Assembly: GCF_000185145.2 (NCBI RefSeq)
Contig: NZ_GL833119.1
Coordinates: 860,668 to 924,667 of the forward strand
Direction of reading: 5' to 3'
Source of the DNA: Hoylesella oralis ATCC 33269
Lineage (GTDB): Bacteria; Bacteroidota; Bacteroidia; Bacteroidales; Bacteroidaceae
Length of the DNA stretch: 64,000 bases
Under the pieces are notes generated by a model that did not search any database, was not told the origin of the DNA, and saw only the letters and a program-made list of their open reading frames with translations. The translations under genes and the position numbers were made by a program. Positions 34,694-43,686 of the stretch are shown piece after piece (within the stretch, counting starts at the first letter, position 1; each line of letters starts with the position of its first letter).

Positions 34694-34724
34694 TTGTGTG
34701 TTTCGTTTTATTTCTCTATCTTAG
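34694..34724 (+). promoter_or_regulatory. promoter of the aminopeptidase P gene
   Basis: TTG at 34694-34696 and TATCTTAG at 34717-34724 (one base off TAnnTTTG), 20 bases apart, giving a leader of about 30 bases. Confidence 0.55.
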
Positions 34725-34761
34725 CGCGGTGAAAGTCATACTTATTTAAATCCGAAAGAAT

Positions 34762-36546
34762 ATGGAAACCATTCAAAAACGACTGATAGCCTTGCGCGAA
34801 GTGATGAGGCAAGAGCATTTGGGAGCGTTTATCGTTCCGAGTACCGATCCGCACAACGGCGAATATGTGCCAGAGCATTGGAAGTGCAGAGAGTGGCTCT
34901 CGGGTTTCAACGGATCGGCCGGAACGGTGGTGGTGACGGCAGACAGAGCTGCTCTGTGGACAGACTCGCGCTACTTTATTGCCGCCGCGGAACAGTTGCA
35001 TGGTACGGGTATCGAGCTTATGAAGGAATGCGTGGCTGGTACACCTACCATCTCGCAGTGGATAGGGGCGCAGCTGGCGGATACAAACAGCAAAGAAGTG
35101 GGCATAGACGGCATGGTGGCTTCGCTTGCCACTGTAGAAGAGCTGAAAAAGGAATTGCGAAAGGCGGGCGGACTCACTCTGCGCACCAATCTCGATCCGT
35201 TTGCTGAGGTGTGGAAAGACCGCCCCCCGTTGCCCGTAGACAAGGTTTCTGTTTATCCTATATGTTACGCCGGCGAGCCCGTAAAGGACAAGTTGCAGCG
35301 CACCCGCCATGCCCTGCGCACGCTACACGCGGATGGTATGCTGGTTACGGCGCTCGACGAGATTGCGTGGCTGCTCAATCTGCGCGGTACAGATGTGCGT
35401 TGCAATCCCGTTTTCGTAAGTTTCCTGCTCATTTCCTCCGTCGGCGCGACGCTCTTCATCGACCGCGACAAGCTCACTGCAGAAGTCGTTGCGCATCTGC
35501 AGGAGTGCGGCGTGGGCACCGCCCCCTATCAGGATGTGGCGAAAGGTCTTACTGCCTACTTCGAGTACAGTATATTGATAGATCCTGCCAGCAGCAACTA
35601 CACCTTGGCGCGGGCTGTGAAATGTCATGAAATTGTCTATGCTCCGTCGCCCGTAGCACTCCTTAAAGCGGTGAAAAACAAGATTGAAATCGCCGGTTTT
35701 CGTAGCGCCATGCTTAAAGACGGCATCGCTATGGTGAAGTTCCTCCGTTGGCTTATGCCTGCTGTATCGACGAATAAAGAAACCGAGCTCAGTGTATCGC
35801 GCCGGTTGAGGGCATTCAGAGCGCAGCAACCGTTGTTTCGTAGTGACTCTTTCGATACCATCTCGGCTTATCAGGCACATGGGGCAATTGTGCATTACGA
35901 GCCTACCGAGGCCACCGATGCGCCACTGAAACCCGAAGGATTGCTGCTTATAGACAGTGGGGCGCAGTATCTCGATGGTACTACGGATATCACTCGAACC
36001 ATTCCGCTGGGCCCTCTAACCGAGGAACAACGCCATGTATACACCTTAGTTCTTAAGGGTAACATTCGTTTAGCCATGGCAAAGTTCCCCGATGGTGCCT
36101 CGGGAACGCAGATTGATGTCCTTGCACGCGAGGCAATGTGGCGTGAAGGAATGAACTATCTGCACGGAACAGGCCACGGTGTGGGTGCATATCTGAACGT
36201 GCACGAGGGCCCTCAACAGATACGAATGGAATGGAAGCCCGCGCCGTTGCGTGCAGGCATGACCGTTACCGACGAGCCCGGGCTCTATCTTCCGCAGCGT
36301 TTTGGGGTGCGCATAGAGAACACCATGCTCGTCACAGACTACCGCGAGACAGACTTCGGACGTTTTCTGCAGCTCGAACCCCTCACGCTCTGTCCCATCG
36401 ACACTACTGCCGTTGACCGCAGCATGCTGCTTCCCGAAGAAACGGAGTGGCTCAACGCCTACCACAAGATAGTGTACGACCGCTTGAGCCCCCACCTCTC
36501 GGCCGAAGAAAACGAGTGGCTCCGTCGTGCTACGGCGCCCCTCTGA
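34762..36546 (+). CDS. pepP: Xaa-Pro aminopeptidase (M24B)
   Basis: A 594-residue aminopeptidase P family enzyme that removes N-terminal residues preceding proline. Two creatinase-like N-terminal domains (about 5-130 with GFNGSAGTVVVT and WTDSRYFIAAAEQL; about 150-305) precede the pita-bread catalytic domain (about 312-540). The dinuclear metal ligands are in place: D398 (LLIDSGAQYLDGTTD), D409 (TTDITR), H472 (GTGHGVG), E505 (TDEPGLY) and E519 (GVRIENTM). The three-domain length matches the eukaryotic-like/Bacteroidota form. No signal peptide, so cytoplasmic peptide breakdown, fitting a peptide-using lifestyle. The GC of this gene appears higher than that of its neighbours. Confidence 0.93.
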   Translation: METIQKRLIALREVMRQEHLGAFIVPSTDPHNGEYVPEHWKCREWLSGFNGSAGTVVVTADRAALWTDSRYFIAAAEQLHGTGIELMKECVAGTPTISQWIGAQLADTNSKEVGIDGMVASLATVEELKKELRKAGGLTLRTNLDPFAEVWKDRPPLPVDKVSVYPICYAGEPVKDKLQRTRHALRTLHADGMLVTALDEIAWLLNLRGTDVRCNPVFVSFLLISSVGATLFIDRDKLTAEVVAHLQECGVGTAPYQDVAKGLTAYFEYSILIDPASSNYTLARAVKCHEIVYAPSPVALLKAVKNKIEIAGFRSAMLKDGIAMVKFLRWLMPAVSTNKETELSVSRRLRAFRAQQPLFRSDSFDTISAYQAHGAIVHYEPTEATDAPLKPEGLLLIDSGAQYLDGTTDITRTIPLGPLTEEQRHVYTLVLKGNIRLAMAKFPDGASGTQIDVLAREAMWREGMNYLHGTGHGVGAYLNVHEGPQQIRMEWKPAPLRAGMTVTDEPGLYLPQRFGVRIENTMLVTDYRETDFGRFLQLEPLTLCPIDTTAVDRSMLLPEETEWLNAYHKIVYDRLSPHLSAEENEWLRRATAPL

Positions 36547-37076
36547 GACGATAATATACTGATGTGAAAGGAGCGAATTATCAGATACAAAAGACTTGTA
36601 ACAGCATTTAAGATAAAACATACGACGAAAATGTATTTTATAAACGTATATTCTATTAGTCTTATATCTATCTTATATCGGTCATATACCTGTTTTATAC
36701 CAACGGTATTTTATTATTGTATGAAGAACTAAAATCGTTTTTTACGGTTCAGAATATATCGACTGACAGTATATTGTTGTCATGGTATCAGTTTCAGAAT
36801 TCTCGGATTTCGATGATGATCAAAGTTTTATAAATGCTGTGACAAATGCATAAAAGAAGTATTTTTTATTCCTCAGTATTATTTTATTCCGAACCATTGT
36901 GGTTGTATCGATAATCTATGTACGATACTTGTGTGGACTAAAACTGATAGATAGTTCGTGTATAGTATCAGGGCGATAGTTATATTGAAATAATGTAGAA
37001 CGTTTGTTGATCGATTTTTTATATAAAGAAAGTAGATGGAAAACTGTTTAATTAATGAAAAAAAACAGTTGAAGTC
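36547..37076. other. AT-rich intergenic region, no gene seen
   Basis: A 530-base AT-rich stretch after the aminopeptidase gene and before the rpsU promoter. All frames are closed, there is no recognisable RNA gene or clear terminator, and composition differs sharply from the GC-richer upstream gene. Confidence 0.6.
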
Positions 37077-37107
37077 TTGGCATATTGATAAATAAGCTGT
37101 AATTTTG
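37077..37107 (+). promoter_or_regulatory. promoter of rpsU
   Basis: TTG at 37077-37079 and TAATTTTG at 37100-37107 with a 20-base spacer. The leader of about 60 bases contains a small hairpin, CGGCA/TGCCG near 37121-37133. Confidence 0.8.
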
Positions 37108-37174
37108 CACCCGCTGATTGCGGCATCATGCCGATTTGCATAAAGTATAACAAATAAATTATTAAGAACAAAAC

Positions 37175-37366
37175 ATGATTATTGTACCGGTTAAAGATGG
37201 CGAGAACATCGAAAGAGCGCTGAAGAAATTCAAGAGAAAATTCGAAAAGACAGGCGTTGTTAAGGAATTGCGTGCCCGCCAGCAATACAACAAGCCTTCT
37301 GTTTTGAAGCGCCTTAAGATGGAACATGCCATCTATGTACAGAAACTGCGTGATGCCGAGGAGTAA
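37175..37366 (+). CDS. rpsU: 30S ribosomal protein S21
   Basis: A 63-residue basic protein of the small ribosomal subunit. The opening MIIVPVKDGENIERALKKFK and the central RKFEKTGVVKELRARQQYNK are the standard S21 signature. In Bacteroidota S21 is implicated in 30S start-site selection, where the anti-Shine-Dalgarno is sequestered. It precedes the recombinase and hpf genes in a conserved order; 137 bases separate it from the recombinase and include a short hairpin without a T-run near 37432-37446. Confidence 0.95.
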   Translation: MIIVPVKDGENIERALKKFKRKFEKTGVVKELRARQQYNKPSVLKRLKMEHAIYVQKLRDAEE

Positions 37367-37503
37367 AAAAATCTTGGTAATCTTTGGTAGTTTGAATAAT
37401 TTTACGTACATTCGTTGCCAGAAGTGATCGGGCACCTTTCGGGTGCAGAAACGGTAAGACGGTGTGAAAGTCTTGCTGTTATTTAGACAGTCTTTGGCAA
37501 TAT

Positions 37504-38385
37504 ATGATGATAGAAGAGTTTTTGGACTACTTGAGGTATGAGCGAAACCGCTCTGCACAGACGGTGAAAAATTACGACGAAGACCTGAAAGCGTTTGAGT
37601 CGTACTTCAAAAAAATAAATAAAGAACTCTCTTGGGAGTCGGTAGACTCCGATGTCATCCGCGGTTGGATGGAGAGCATGATGGATAAAGGAAACATTGC
37701 GACGTCGATCAATAGAAGACTGAGTGCTTTGCGTTCCCTTTATCGTTTTGCCCTTTCTAAAGGTTATGTAGATAGTGATCCTGCTTACGGCGTTGTGGGG
37801 CCAAAGAGAGCCAAACCGTTACCACAGTTTTTAAAGGAACGCGAAATGGATGAGTTGCTTGGCCTGACTGTCTGGAAAGATGGTTTTAAGAATGTTCGCG
37901 CGTACACGATTCTAATAATGTTTTATGAAACGGGCATGCGTTTGTCGGAGCTCGTTGGTTTAAATGATTCCTCTGTCGATTTCGTTAACCGGCAGTTCAA
38001 AGTTTCCGGCAAGCGCAATAAGCAGCGTTTGATACCTTTTGGTGACGAGCTGGATACTTCTTTAAGAATGTATCTCGAATTGCGCAATGAGTCGGTCGGT
38101 AGAAAGAGCGATGCTCTCTTCGTCACTTCTGAAGGAAAGCGGATGAATCAGGATCAGGTGAGGTATGAGGTGAAAAAGAACTTGTCGAAGGTATGTACGT
38201 TGAAAAAGAAGACGCCACATGTGCTCCGGCATACATTTGCCACAGCTATGTTGAACCATGATGCGAATATAGAAAGTGTGAGAAAGCTGCTCGGACACGC
38301 AAGCGTCGGCACGACGGAGGTGTATACTCATACGACATTCGAGCAACTGAAGCGAGTTTATAAGAATGCCCATCCACGGGCTTAA
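37504..38385 (+). CDS. tyrosine recombinase XerC/XerD type
   Basis: A 293-residue site-specific recombinase that should resolve chromosome dimers at dif. The N-terminal SAM-like core-binding domain (1-90) contains YLRYERNRSAQTVKNYDEDL. The catalytic domain holds all active residues: R146 (TGMRLSEL), K170, H239 and R242 (PHVLRHTFA), H265 (LLGHASVGTTE) and nucleophile Y274. Its position between rpsU and hpf is the chromosomal housekeeping setting in Bacteroidales, so it is not a mobile-element integrase. Which of XerC or XerD it is cannot be settled here. Start may be either of two adjacent Mets. Confidence 0.93.
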   Translation: MMIEEFLDYLRYERNRSAQTVKNYDEDLKAFESYFKKINKELSWESVDSDVIRGWMESMMDKGNIATSINRRLSALRSLYRFALSKGYVDSDPAYGVVGPKRAKPLPQFLKEREMDELLGLTVWKDGFKNVRAYTILIMFYETGMRLSELVGLNDSSVDFVNRQFKVSGKRNKQRLIPFGDELDTSLRMYLELRNESVGRKSDALFVTSEGKRMNQDQVRYEVKKNLSKVCTLKKKTPHVLRHTFATAMLNHDANIESVRKLLGHASVGTTEVYTHTTFEQLKRVYKNAHPRA

Positions 38386-38407
38386 CCCTTAAAAACAGGA
38401 GGTAATT

Positions 38408-38707
38408 ATGGAAATTAAGATTCAATCGATTCATTTCGATGCTACCGAGAAGTTACAGGCGTTTGCAGAAAAGAAAATCGCCAAGTTGGAGAAATCGTAT
38501 GAAGATATAAAGAAAGTAGAGGTGCTGTTGAAGGTGGTTAAGCCGGCTACTGCATTAAATAAGGAGGTGAGTCTTACGGTAAATGTGCCCGGAAATACTC
38601 TGTTTGTGGAAAAAACATGCGATACGTTTGAAGAGGGGATCGATTTGTGTGTTGATGCAATGAAAGTGCAGCTGACCAAAATTAAGGAAAAACAGCACGG
38701 TCGTTAA
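38408..38707 (+). CDS. hpf: ribosome hibernation-promoting factor (short HPF/RaiA)
   Basis: A 99-residue protein of the short HPF/RaiA family: MEIKIQSIHFDATEKLQAF, then a basic KIAKLEKSYEDIKKVEV segment, a second strand set, and the amphipathic helix TFEEGIDLCVDAMKVQLTKIKEK. It binds the small subunit and stores inactive ribosomes in stationary phase. It is preceded by AGGAGG 9 bases before the ATG, an unusual strong Shine-Dalgarno for this phylum. It lies 22 bases after the recombinase gene and probably shares its transcript. Confidence 0.92.
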   Translation: MEIKIQSIHFDATEKLQAFAEKKIAKLEKSYEDIKKVEVLLKVVKPATALNKEVSLTVNVPGNTLFVEKTCDTFEEGIDLCVDAMKVQLTKIKEKQHGR

Positions 38708-38723
38708 AAAAAACTTGAAAAAA

Positions 38724-38755
38724 TTTGGGCGGAAAGAAAATAATGTATATCTTTG
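38724..38755 (+). promoter_or_regulatory. promoter of the tRNA-tuf operon
   Basis: TTTG at 38724-38727 and TATCTTTG at 38748-38755 with a 20-base spacer, 53 bases before the first tRNA. The leader contains the 12-base palindrome CGTCTTAAGACG at 38772-38783. Confidence 0.82.
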
Positions 38756-38808
38756 CAGCCGTTTTACAACACGTCTTAAGACGAGTCGCTTGGCGGCTGC
38801 AAGTATTT

Positions 38809-38882
38809 GCCTCTTTAGCTCAGTTGGCCAGAGCACGTGATTTGTAATCTCGGGGTCGTTGGTTCGAATCCGACAAGAGGCT
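38809..38882 (+). tRNA. tRNA-Thr (TGT)
   Basis: Cloverleaf with acceptor GCCTCTT/AAGAGGC, D-loop TAGCTCAGTTGGC, anticodon loop TTTGTAA (TGT) and T-arm GGTTCGAATCC. The CCA end is not encoded. Confidence 0.95.
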
Positions 38883-38933
38883 CGAGAAAATTAAAGACGG
38901 AGCTGAAGAAAATCTTTGATAGTGTAAAATGAA

Positions 38934-39015
38934 GGGTGGTTACCAGAGTGGCCAAATGGGGCAGACTGTAAATCTGCTGGCGATGCCTTCGGTGGTTCGA
39001 ATCCATCACCACCCA
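38934..39015 (+). tRNA. tRNA-Tyr (GTA)
   Basis: 82 bases with a long variable arm, as in class II tRNAs. Acceptor GGGTGGT/ACCACCC, anticodon loop CTGTAAA (GTA), T-arm GGTTCGAATCC, discriminator A. Confidence 0.95.
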
Positions 39016-39032
39016 CTTCAGTAGAAAGCTTT

Positions 39033-39105
39033 GCGGAAATAGCTCAGTTGATAGAGCACTAGCCTTCCAAGCTGGGGGTCGCGGGTTTGAGTCCCGTTTT
39101 CCGCT
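39033..39105 (+). tRNA. tRNA-Gly (TCC)
   Basis: Acceptor GCGGAAA/TTTCCGC, D-loop AGCTCAGTTGATAGAGC, anticodon loop CTTCCAA (TCC), T-loop GGGTTTGAGTCCC (TTTGAG rather than the usual TTCGA). Confidence 0.93.
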
Positions 39106-39111
39106 CTAACT

Positions 39112-39183
<72 letters not shown>

Positions 39184-39265
39184 CTGCTTCGGTTCTATTT
39201 TGTAGACGAAGAAAAACAAAAACAATACTGATTATTCATTAAATTATAAATAAAAAAGTAAAGCT

Positions 39266-40453
39266 ATGGCTAAAGAGACATTCCAGCGTACCAAGCCGCA
39301 TGTTAATATTGGTACAATTGGTCACGTAGACCACGGTAAAACAACTTTGACAGCCGCCATCTCTAAGGTTCTTCACGATAAGGGTTTCGGTGGTGAAGAT
39401 GTAAAGTCTTTCGATCAGATCGATAATGCTCCCGAGGAAAAAGAGCGTGGTATAACCATTAACTCTTCTCATATTGAGTATGAAACAGCAAAACGTCACT
39501 ATGCACACGTAGACTGTCCGGGACACGCTGACTATGTGAAGAACATGGTTACTGGTGCCGCTCAGATGGATGGTGCTATTCTTGTAGTAGCTGCTACTGA
39601 CGGTCCTATGCCTCAAACTCGTGAACACGTGCTTCTTGCTCGTCAGGTGAACGTACCTCGTTTGGTCGTTTTCTTGAACAAGTGCGATATGGTTGACGAT
39701 GAAGAAATGCTTGAGCTCGTAGAAATGGAGCTTCATGAACTTCTCGAGCAGTATGAATATGAGGAGGATACTCCTATTGTTCGTGGTTCGGCACTTGGCG
39801 CTCTGAATGGAGTAGAGAAGTGGGTTGACAGCGTGATGAAGTTGATGGATACCGTTGATGAATGGATACAGGAACCACCGCGTGATCTTGATAAGCCTTT
39901 CTTGATGCCGGTAGAGGATGTATTTTCTATTACTGGTCGTGGAACGGTTGTTACAGGCCGTATTGAAACTGGTAAGGTTAAGGTGGGCGATGAAGTTCAA
40001 CTTCTTGGTCTCGGTGAAGATAAGAAGTCCGTTGTGACAGGCGTTGAGATGTTCCGTAAGATTCTTGACGAAGGTGAAGCTGGTGATAATGTAGGCTTGC
40101 TGCTTCGTGGTATCGATAAGACGGAAGTAAAGCGTGGTATGGTTGTCGTACATCCGGGGGCTATTACTCCTCACGATCATTTCAAGGCTTCAGTTTACGT
40201 ATTGAAGAAAGAAGAAGGCGGTCGCCATACTCCGTTTGGTAACAAGTATCGTCCACAGTTCTATCTTCGTACCATGGACTGTACTGGTGAAATTACTCTT
40301 CCGGAAGGAGTTGAGATGGTAATGCCGGGTGATAACGTCGAAATTGAAGTTAAGTTGATCTATCCGGTAGCTTTGAACGAGGGACTTCGTTTCGCTATTC
40401 GTGAGGGAGGCCGCACAGTAGGATCTGGTCAGATTACTGCTATCCTCGATTAA
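39266..40453 (+). CDS. tuf: elongation factor Tu
   Basis: A 395-residue GTPase that delivers aminoacyl-tRNA to the ribosome. G1 [14 protein letters not shown], the switch region [18 protein letters not shown]3 [13 protein letters not shown]4 NKCD and G5 GSALGALNG are intact, followed by the two beta-barrel domains ([34 protein letters not shown]). The residue pattern is like Prevotella EF-Tu. It is cotranscribed with the four upstream tRNA genes from the promoter at 38724 and ended by a strong terminator. Confidence 0.98.
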   Translation: MAKETFQRTKPHVNIGTIGHVDHGKTTLTAAISKVLHDKGFGGEDVKSFDQIDNAPEEKERGITINSSHIEYETAKRHYAHVDCPGHADYVKNMVTGAAQMDGAILVVAATDGPMPQTREHVLLARQVNVPRLVVFLNKCDMVDDEEMLELVEMELHELLEQYEYEEDTPIVRGSALGALNGVEKWVDSVMKLMDTVDEWIQEPPRDLDKPFLMPVEDVFSITGRGTVVTGRIETGKVKVGDEVQLLGLGEDKKSVVTGVEMFRKILDEGEAGDNVGLLLRGIDKTEVKRGMVVVHPGAITPHDHFKASVYVLKKEEGGRHTPFGNKYRPQFYLRTMDCTGEITLPEGVEMVMPGDNVEIEVKLIYPVALNEGLRFAIREGGRTVGSGQITAILD

Positions 40454-40479
40454 TTCGAATATCTTAAACAGATATATGG

Positions 40480-40511
40480 GTTCCCGCAACTGCGGTTACG
40501 GGAACTTTTTT
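40480..40511 (+). terminator. terminator of tuf, abutting tRNA-Trp
   Basis: GTTCCCG (40480-40486) pairs with CGGGAAC (40499-40505), followed by six T's ending at the first base of tRNA-Trp. It would end most tuf transcripts; the downstream tRNA-Trp/secE operon must then rely on read-through or a promoter inside this hairpin. Confidence 0.85.
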
Positions 40512-40584
40512 ACGGGTTTAGCTCAGTTGGTAGAGCACTGGTCTCCAAAACCAGGTGTCGAGAGTTCGAGTCTTTCAACCCGTG
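40512..40584 (+). tRNA. tRNA-Trp (CCA)
   Basis: Acceptor ACGGGTT/AACCCGT, D-loop AGCTCAGTTGGTAGAGC, anticodon loop CTCCAAA (CCA), T-arm AGTTCGAGTC, discriminator G. It lies between tuf and secE, as is usual in the phylum. Confidence 0.95.
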
Positions 40585-40600
40585 CTAATAGAAAGATAAT

Positions 40601-40786
40601 ATGTTTAAGAAGATAGTAAATTATTGTAAAGCTTGTTATGATGAGCTTGCGCATAAAACTACTTGGCCAACTTCTGCGGAATTGACTCATAGTGCAATGG
40701 TTGTATTATCTGCTTCCCTTGTCATTGCATTGGTGGTATTCTGCATGGATAGTTTGTTTAGGTTCATGTTGCATTTAATCTACTAA
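40601..40786 (+). CDS. secE: preprotein translocase subunit SecE
   Basis: A 61-residue inner-membrane protein, the short single-helix form of SecE. The amphipathic helix YCKACYDELAHKTTWPTSAE is followed by the family-typical T-WP turn and one transmembrane helix (about 33-57). It clamps SecY in the Sec channel. The start lies 16 bases after tRNA-Trp and the gene is followed closely by nusG, the standard arrangement. Confidence 0.92.
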   Translation: MFKKIVNYCKACYDELAHKTTWPTSAELTHSAMVVLSASLVIALVVFCMDSLFRFMLHLIY

Positions 40787-40804
40787 AATAACAAGTAAGG
40801 AAAA

Positions 40805-41350
40805 ATGGCTGAAACTGGAAAGAATTGGTATGTGCTTCGCGCTGTAAGTGGAAAAGAGGCTAAGTTGAAAGAATATATCGAGGCCGAAATGAAACACAAC
40901 GAGTTGCTTGCTTCGCATGTCTATCAGGTTTTGATACCGGTTGAGAAACATGCTTCTTTGCGTAATGGTAAACGTGTTGAAAAGGAGAAAATCAGTCTCC
41001 CAGGATATGTGTTTGTTGAGGCTATTTTGAAAGGTGATGTGGCGCATACTTTGCGCTTTATGCCAAACTGCTTGGGATTTCTTGGAGGATTGGATGATCC
41101 GTCCCCAGTTCCTCAGTCTGATATCAATCGGATGCTTGGAGCTGCGGAAGAGACGGAACTTATCAATGACGTGGATGTTCCTTATACAGTTGATGAAACA
41201 GTAAAGGTGATTGACGGTCCATTCAGTGGTTTTAGCGGTGTTATCGAAGAGGTAAACACTGAAAAGCATAAGCTGAAAGTGATGGTTAAGATTTTCGGAA
41301 GAAAGACTCCGTTGGAGCTTAGTTTTATGCAAGTAGAAAAAGAAGGATAA
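40805..41350 (+). CDS. nusG: transcription termination/antitermination protein NusG
   Basis: A 181-residue NusG. The NGN domain (about 5-115) has NWYVLRAVSGKEAKLKEYIE, RVEKEKISLPGYVFVEAIL and NCLGFLGG; the KOW domain (about 128-181) has VKVIDGPFSGFSGVIEEV and ends with LELSFMQVEKE. It binds RNA polymerase and links it to Rho or the ribosome. It is 18 bases after secE and 57 bases before rplK. Confidence 0.96.
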   Translation: MAETGKNWYVLRAVSGKEAKLKEYIEAEMKHNELLASHVYQVLIPVEKHASLRNGKRVEKEKISLPGYVFVEAILKGDVAHTLRFMPNCLGFLGGLDDPSPVPQSDINRMLGAAEETELINDVDVPYTVDETVKVIDGPFSGFSGVIEEVNTEKHKLKVMVKIFGRKTPLELSFMQVEKEG

Positions 41351-41407
41351 ATATTGTTACGGATACGTCTTTCTTTTTATAAATCAATTTAAATATTAAC
41401 AAAAGAA

Positions 41408-41848
41408 ATGGCTAAAGAAGTTGCTGGATTAATCAAATTACAGATTAAAGGTGGCGCTGCGAATCCTTCTCCTCCAGTAGGACCGGCATTAGGTTCTAAG
41501 GGAATTAATATTATGGGGTTTTGCAAGGAGTTCAATGCCCGTACCCAGGATAAAGCAGGGAAAATAATTCCTGTTGTTATTACTTACTATACCGATAAGT
41601 CATTCAGTTTCGAGCTTAAAACACCTCCTGCAGCAGTACAGTTGAAAGAGGCAGCTAAAGTGAAGACAGGTTCTGCTCAGCCGAATCGCCAGAAAGTTGC
41701 TTCGGTTACTTGGGAACAAGTAAAGGCAATTGCTGAAGATAAGATGAAAGACTTGAACTGCTTTACGGTAGAAAGTGCGATGAAGCTTGTTGCCGGTACT
41801 GCAAGAAGTATGGGTATTACTGTAAAAGGGAGCTTCCCTGATAAATAA
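41408..41848 (+). CDS. rplK: 50S ribosomal protein L11
   Basis: A 146-residue protein with the L11 signature: [21 protein letters not shown] at the start (the proline-rich loop to which thiostrepton-like drugs bind the L11-rRNA site), [13 protein letters not shown], and [17 protein letters not shown] at the end. It belongs to the GTPase-associated centre of the ribosome. Confidence 0.98.
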   Translation: MAKEVAGLIKLQIKGGAANPSPPVGPALGSKGINIMGFCKEFNARTQDKAGKIIPVVITYYTDKSFSFELKTPPAAVQLKEAAKVKTGSAQPNRQKVASVTWEQVKAIAEDKMKDLNCFTVESAMKLVAGTARSMGITVKGSFPDK

Positions 41849-41868
41849 TTATAACTTCAATTAAGAAA

Positions 41869-42561
41869 ATGAGTAAACTGACAAAAAATCAAAAATCAGT
41901 AGCTGATAAGGTTGAAGCAGGGAAGGTGTATACATTGGAAGAGGCTTCAAAATTGGTTAAGGAAATTACTACGACCAAGTTTGATGCATCTCTTGACATT
42001 GATGTGCGCTTAGGAGTAGATCCGCGTAAAGCTAATCAAATGGTCCGTGGCGTTGTTTCATTGCCTAACGGAACAGGAAAAGTTACGCGCGTGCTATGTC
42101 TTTGTACACCTGATCAGGAAGCTGCTGCTAAGGAAGCGGGTGCTGATTATGTTGGTCTTGACGAATATGTAGAAAAGATCAAAGGCGGATGGACAGATAT
42201 TGACGTTATTATCACTATGCCGTCTTGTATGGGAAAGCTCGGCCCTTTAGGTCGTGTACTCGGTCCCCGTGGATTGATGCCGAATCCAAAGAGTGGAACT
42301 GTAACTATGGATGTTGCTAAGGCAGTAAAGGAAGTTAAGCAAGGTAAGATTGACTTTAAGGTTGATAAAGCAGGAATTATTCATACTTCTATCGGTAAGG
42401 TAAGTATGACTGCTGAACAAATATATGGTAACGCCAAAGAGTTTATTTCTACCGTTACCAAATTGAAACCTGCTGCTGCTAAAGGTACATATATCAAAAG
42501 TATCTTTATTTCAAGCACGATGAGTAGGGGTATTAAGATTGATCCGAAATCAGTTGAATAA
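41869..42561 (+). CDS. rplA: 50S ribosomal protein L1
   Basis: A 230-residue L1 protein of the ribosomal stalk. Hallmarks: the basic [19 protein letters not shown] start, [20 protein letters not shown], and [19 protein letters not shown], which contacts 23S rRNA. L1 often represses its own operon by binding the leader mRNA; no obvious mimic of the rRNA site was recognised before rplK. It is 20 bases after rplK. Confidence 0.98.
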   Translation: MSKLTKNQKSVADKVEAGKVYTLEEASKLVKEITTTKFDASLDIDVRLGVDPRKANQMVRGVVSLPNGTGKVTRVLCLCTPDQEAAAKEAGADYVGLDEYVEKIKGGWTDIDVIITMPSCMGKLGPLGRVLGPRGLMPNPKSGTVTMDVAKAVKEVKQGKIDFKVDKAGIIHTSIGKVSMTAEQIYGNAKEFISTVTKLKPAAAKGTYIKSIFISSTMSRGIKIDPKSVE

Positions 42562-42579
42562 CTCTAAAAGTTTTGTAAA

Positions 42580-43098
42580 ATGAAAAAAGAAGTAAAAGAT
42601 ACGATAATTGTAGAACTTGGCGAGAAGTTGAAAGAGTATCCTCATTTCTATTTGGTTGATGTAACCGGTTTGAATGCAGAGGCTACAAGCGCACTTCGTC
42701 GCAAGTGCTTTAAGAGTGAGATTAAGATGGTCGTTGTGAAAAATTCGCTTCTTCACAAGGCTTTCGAGGCTTCAGATGTTGATTTTGAGCCTTTGTATGA
42801 AAGCTTGAAAGGTAATACGGCCGTTTTGTTTGCACAAACAGCTAATGTTCCTGCAAAGCTGCTTAAGGAGTATAAGGACCAAGGTATTCCTTCTCTCAAG
42901 GCTGCGTATGCAGAAGAGAGCATTTATGTAGGTGCAGACAAACTCAGTGAACTTGCAGCTCTCAAGAGCAAAAACGAAGTCATTGCAGAGATTGTCGCTT
43001 TGCTCCAGTCTCCGGCGAAGAATGTTGTTTCTGCTCTCCAATCAAGTGCTGGTACCATCCATGGTGTGCTTAAGACTTTAGGTGAGCGTGCTGAATAA
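42580..43098 (+). CDS. rplJ: 50S ribosomal protein L10
   Basis: A 172-residue L10. It begins MKKEVKDTIIVELGEKLKEY, contains HFYLVDVTGLNAEATSALRR, and has the C-terminal helix SSAGTIHGVLKTLGERAE that anchors L7/L12 dimers. Only 18 bases separate it from rplA, so there is no room for a long L10-type leader of the kind seen in other phyla. Confidence 0.97.
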   Translation: MKKEVKDTIIVELGEKLKEYPHFYLVDVTGLNAEATSALRRKCFKSEIKMVVVKNSLLHKAFEASDVDFEPLYESLKGNTAVLFAQTANVPAKLLKEYKDQGIPSLKAAYAEESIYVGADKLSELAALKSKNEVIAEIVALLQSPAKNVVSALQSSAGTIHGVLKTLGERAE

Positions 43099-43170
43099 AA
43101 TAAGGAGGATGAAAATCCTACCCATAAAGTCAAATCAAAGTAAAATAAAAACAATAAAATTTAGAATAAA

Positions 43171-43548
43171 ATGGCAGACATAAAAGCTATTGCTGAAGAA
43201 TTAGTAAATCTTACAGTTAAGGAAGTTAATGAGTTAGCAACAGTCCTCAAGGACGAGTATGGAATTGAGCCTGCTGCTGCAGCTGTTGCTGTAGCTGCTG
43301 GCCCTGCTGCTGGTGATGCAGCTGCAGCAGAGGAGAAAACATCTTTTGATGTTGTTCTCGCAGAGGTAGGTGCTACGAAACTTCAAGTTGTTAAAGCCGT
43401 TAAAGAAGCTTGCGGTCTTGGTTTGAAAGAAGCTAAGGATCTTGTAGATGGCGCTCCTGCTACTATCAAGGAAGGTCTTTCTAAGGATGAAGCCGAGAAC
43501 TTGAAGAAGGCTATTGAGGAAGCTGGTGCTAAGGTTGAACTCAAGTAA
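43171..43548 (+). CDS. rplL: 50S ribosomal protein L7/L12
   Basis: A 125-residue stalk protein. The N-terminal dimerisation helices ([20 protein letters not shown]) are followed by an Ala-rich hinge (residues about 34-54) and the factor-binding domain [20 protein letters not shown], then [17 protein letters not shown]. The 72-base spacer after rplJ contains a purine-rich AAGGAGG, unusual in this phylum. Confidence 0.98.
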   Translation: MADIKAIAEELVNLTVKEVNELATVLKDEYGIEPAAAAVAVAAGPAAGDAAAAEEKTSFDVVLAEVGATKLQVVKAVKEACGLGLKEAKDLVDGAPATIKEGLSKDEAENLKKAIEEAGAKVELK

Positions 43549-43646
43549 TTGAGAAATAAAGTTGACTCGTTCTCTTATTTTTAGTGGATATAATTTATAT
43601 TATTGTCTATAGAGATAGAGAATATTTGACAGATAAACAATAAATG

Positions 43647-43686
43647 ATGGTTAGGATTTACCCGGTAGGTGAGTTCTAACCATTTT
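43647..43686 (+). promoter_or_regulatory. hairpin between rplL and rpoB (likely attenuator)
   Basis: ATGGTTAG (43647-43654) pairs with CTAACCAT (43676-43683), followed by TTT and a T-rich tract. The 222-base rplL-rpoB gap is by far the longest in this operon, and partial terminators at this point set the lower rpoB output in other bacteria. Confidence 0.55.

Noticed and set aside
37504-38385. Tyrosine recombinase considered as mobile-element integrase
   Set aside because: Its setting between rpsU and hpf is the conserved chromosomal XerC/D locus, and there is no attachment repeat or cargo.
38755-38800. GCAGCC/GGCTGC pairing in the tRNA-tuf leader as a riboswitch-like element
   Set aside because: The first half overlaps the -7 box and lies before the predicted transcription start, so it cannot form in the RNA.
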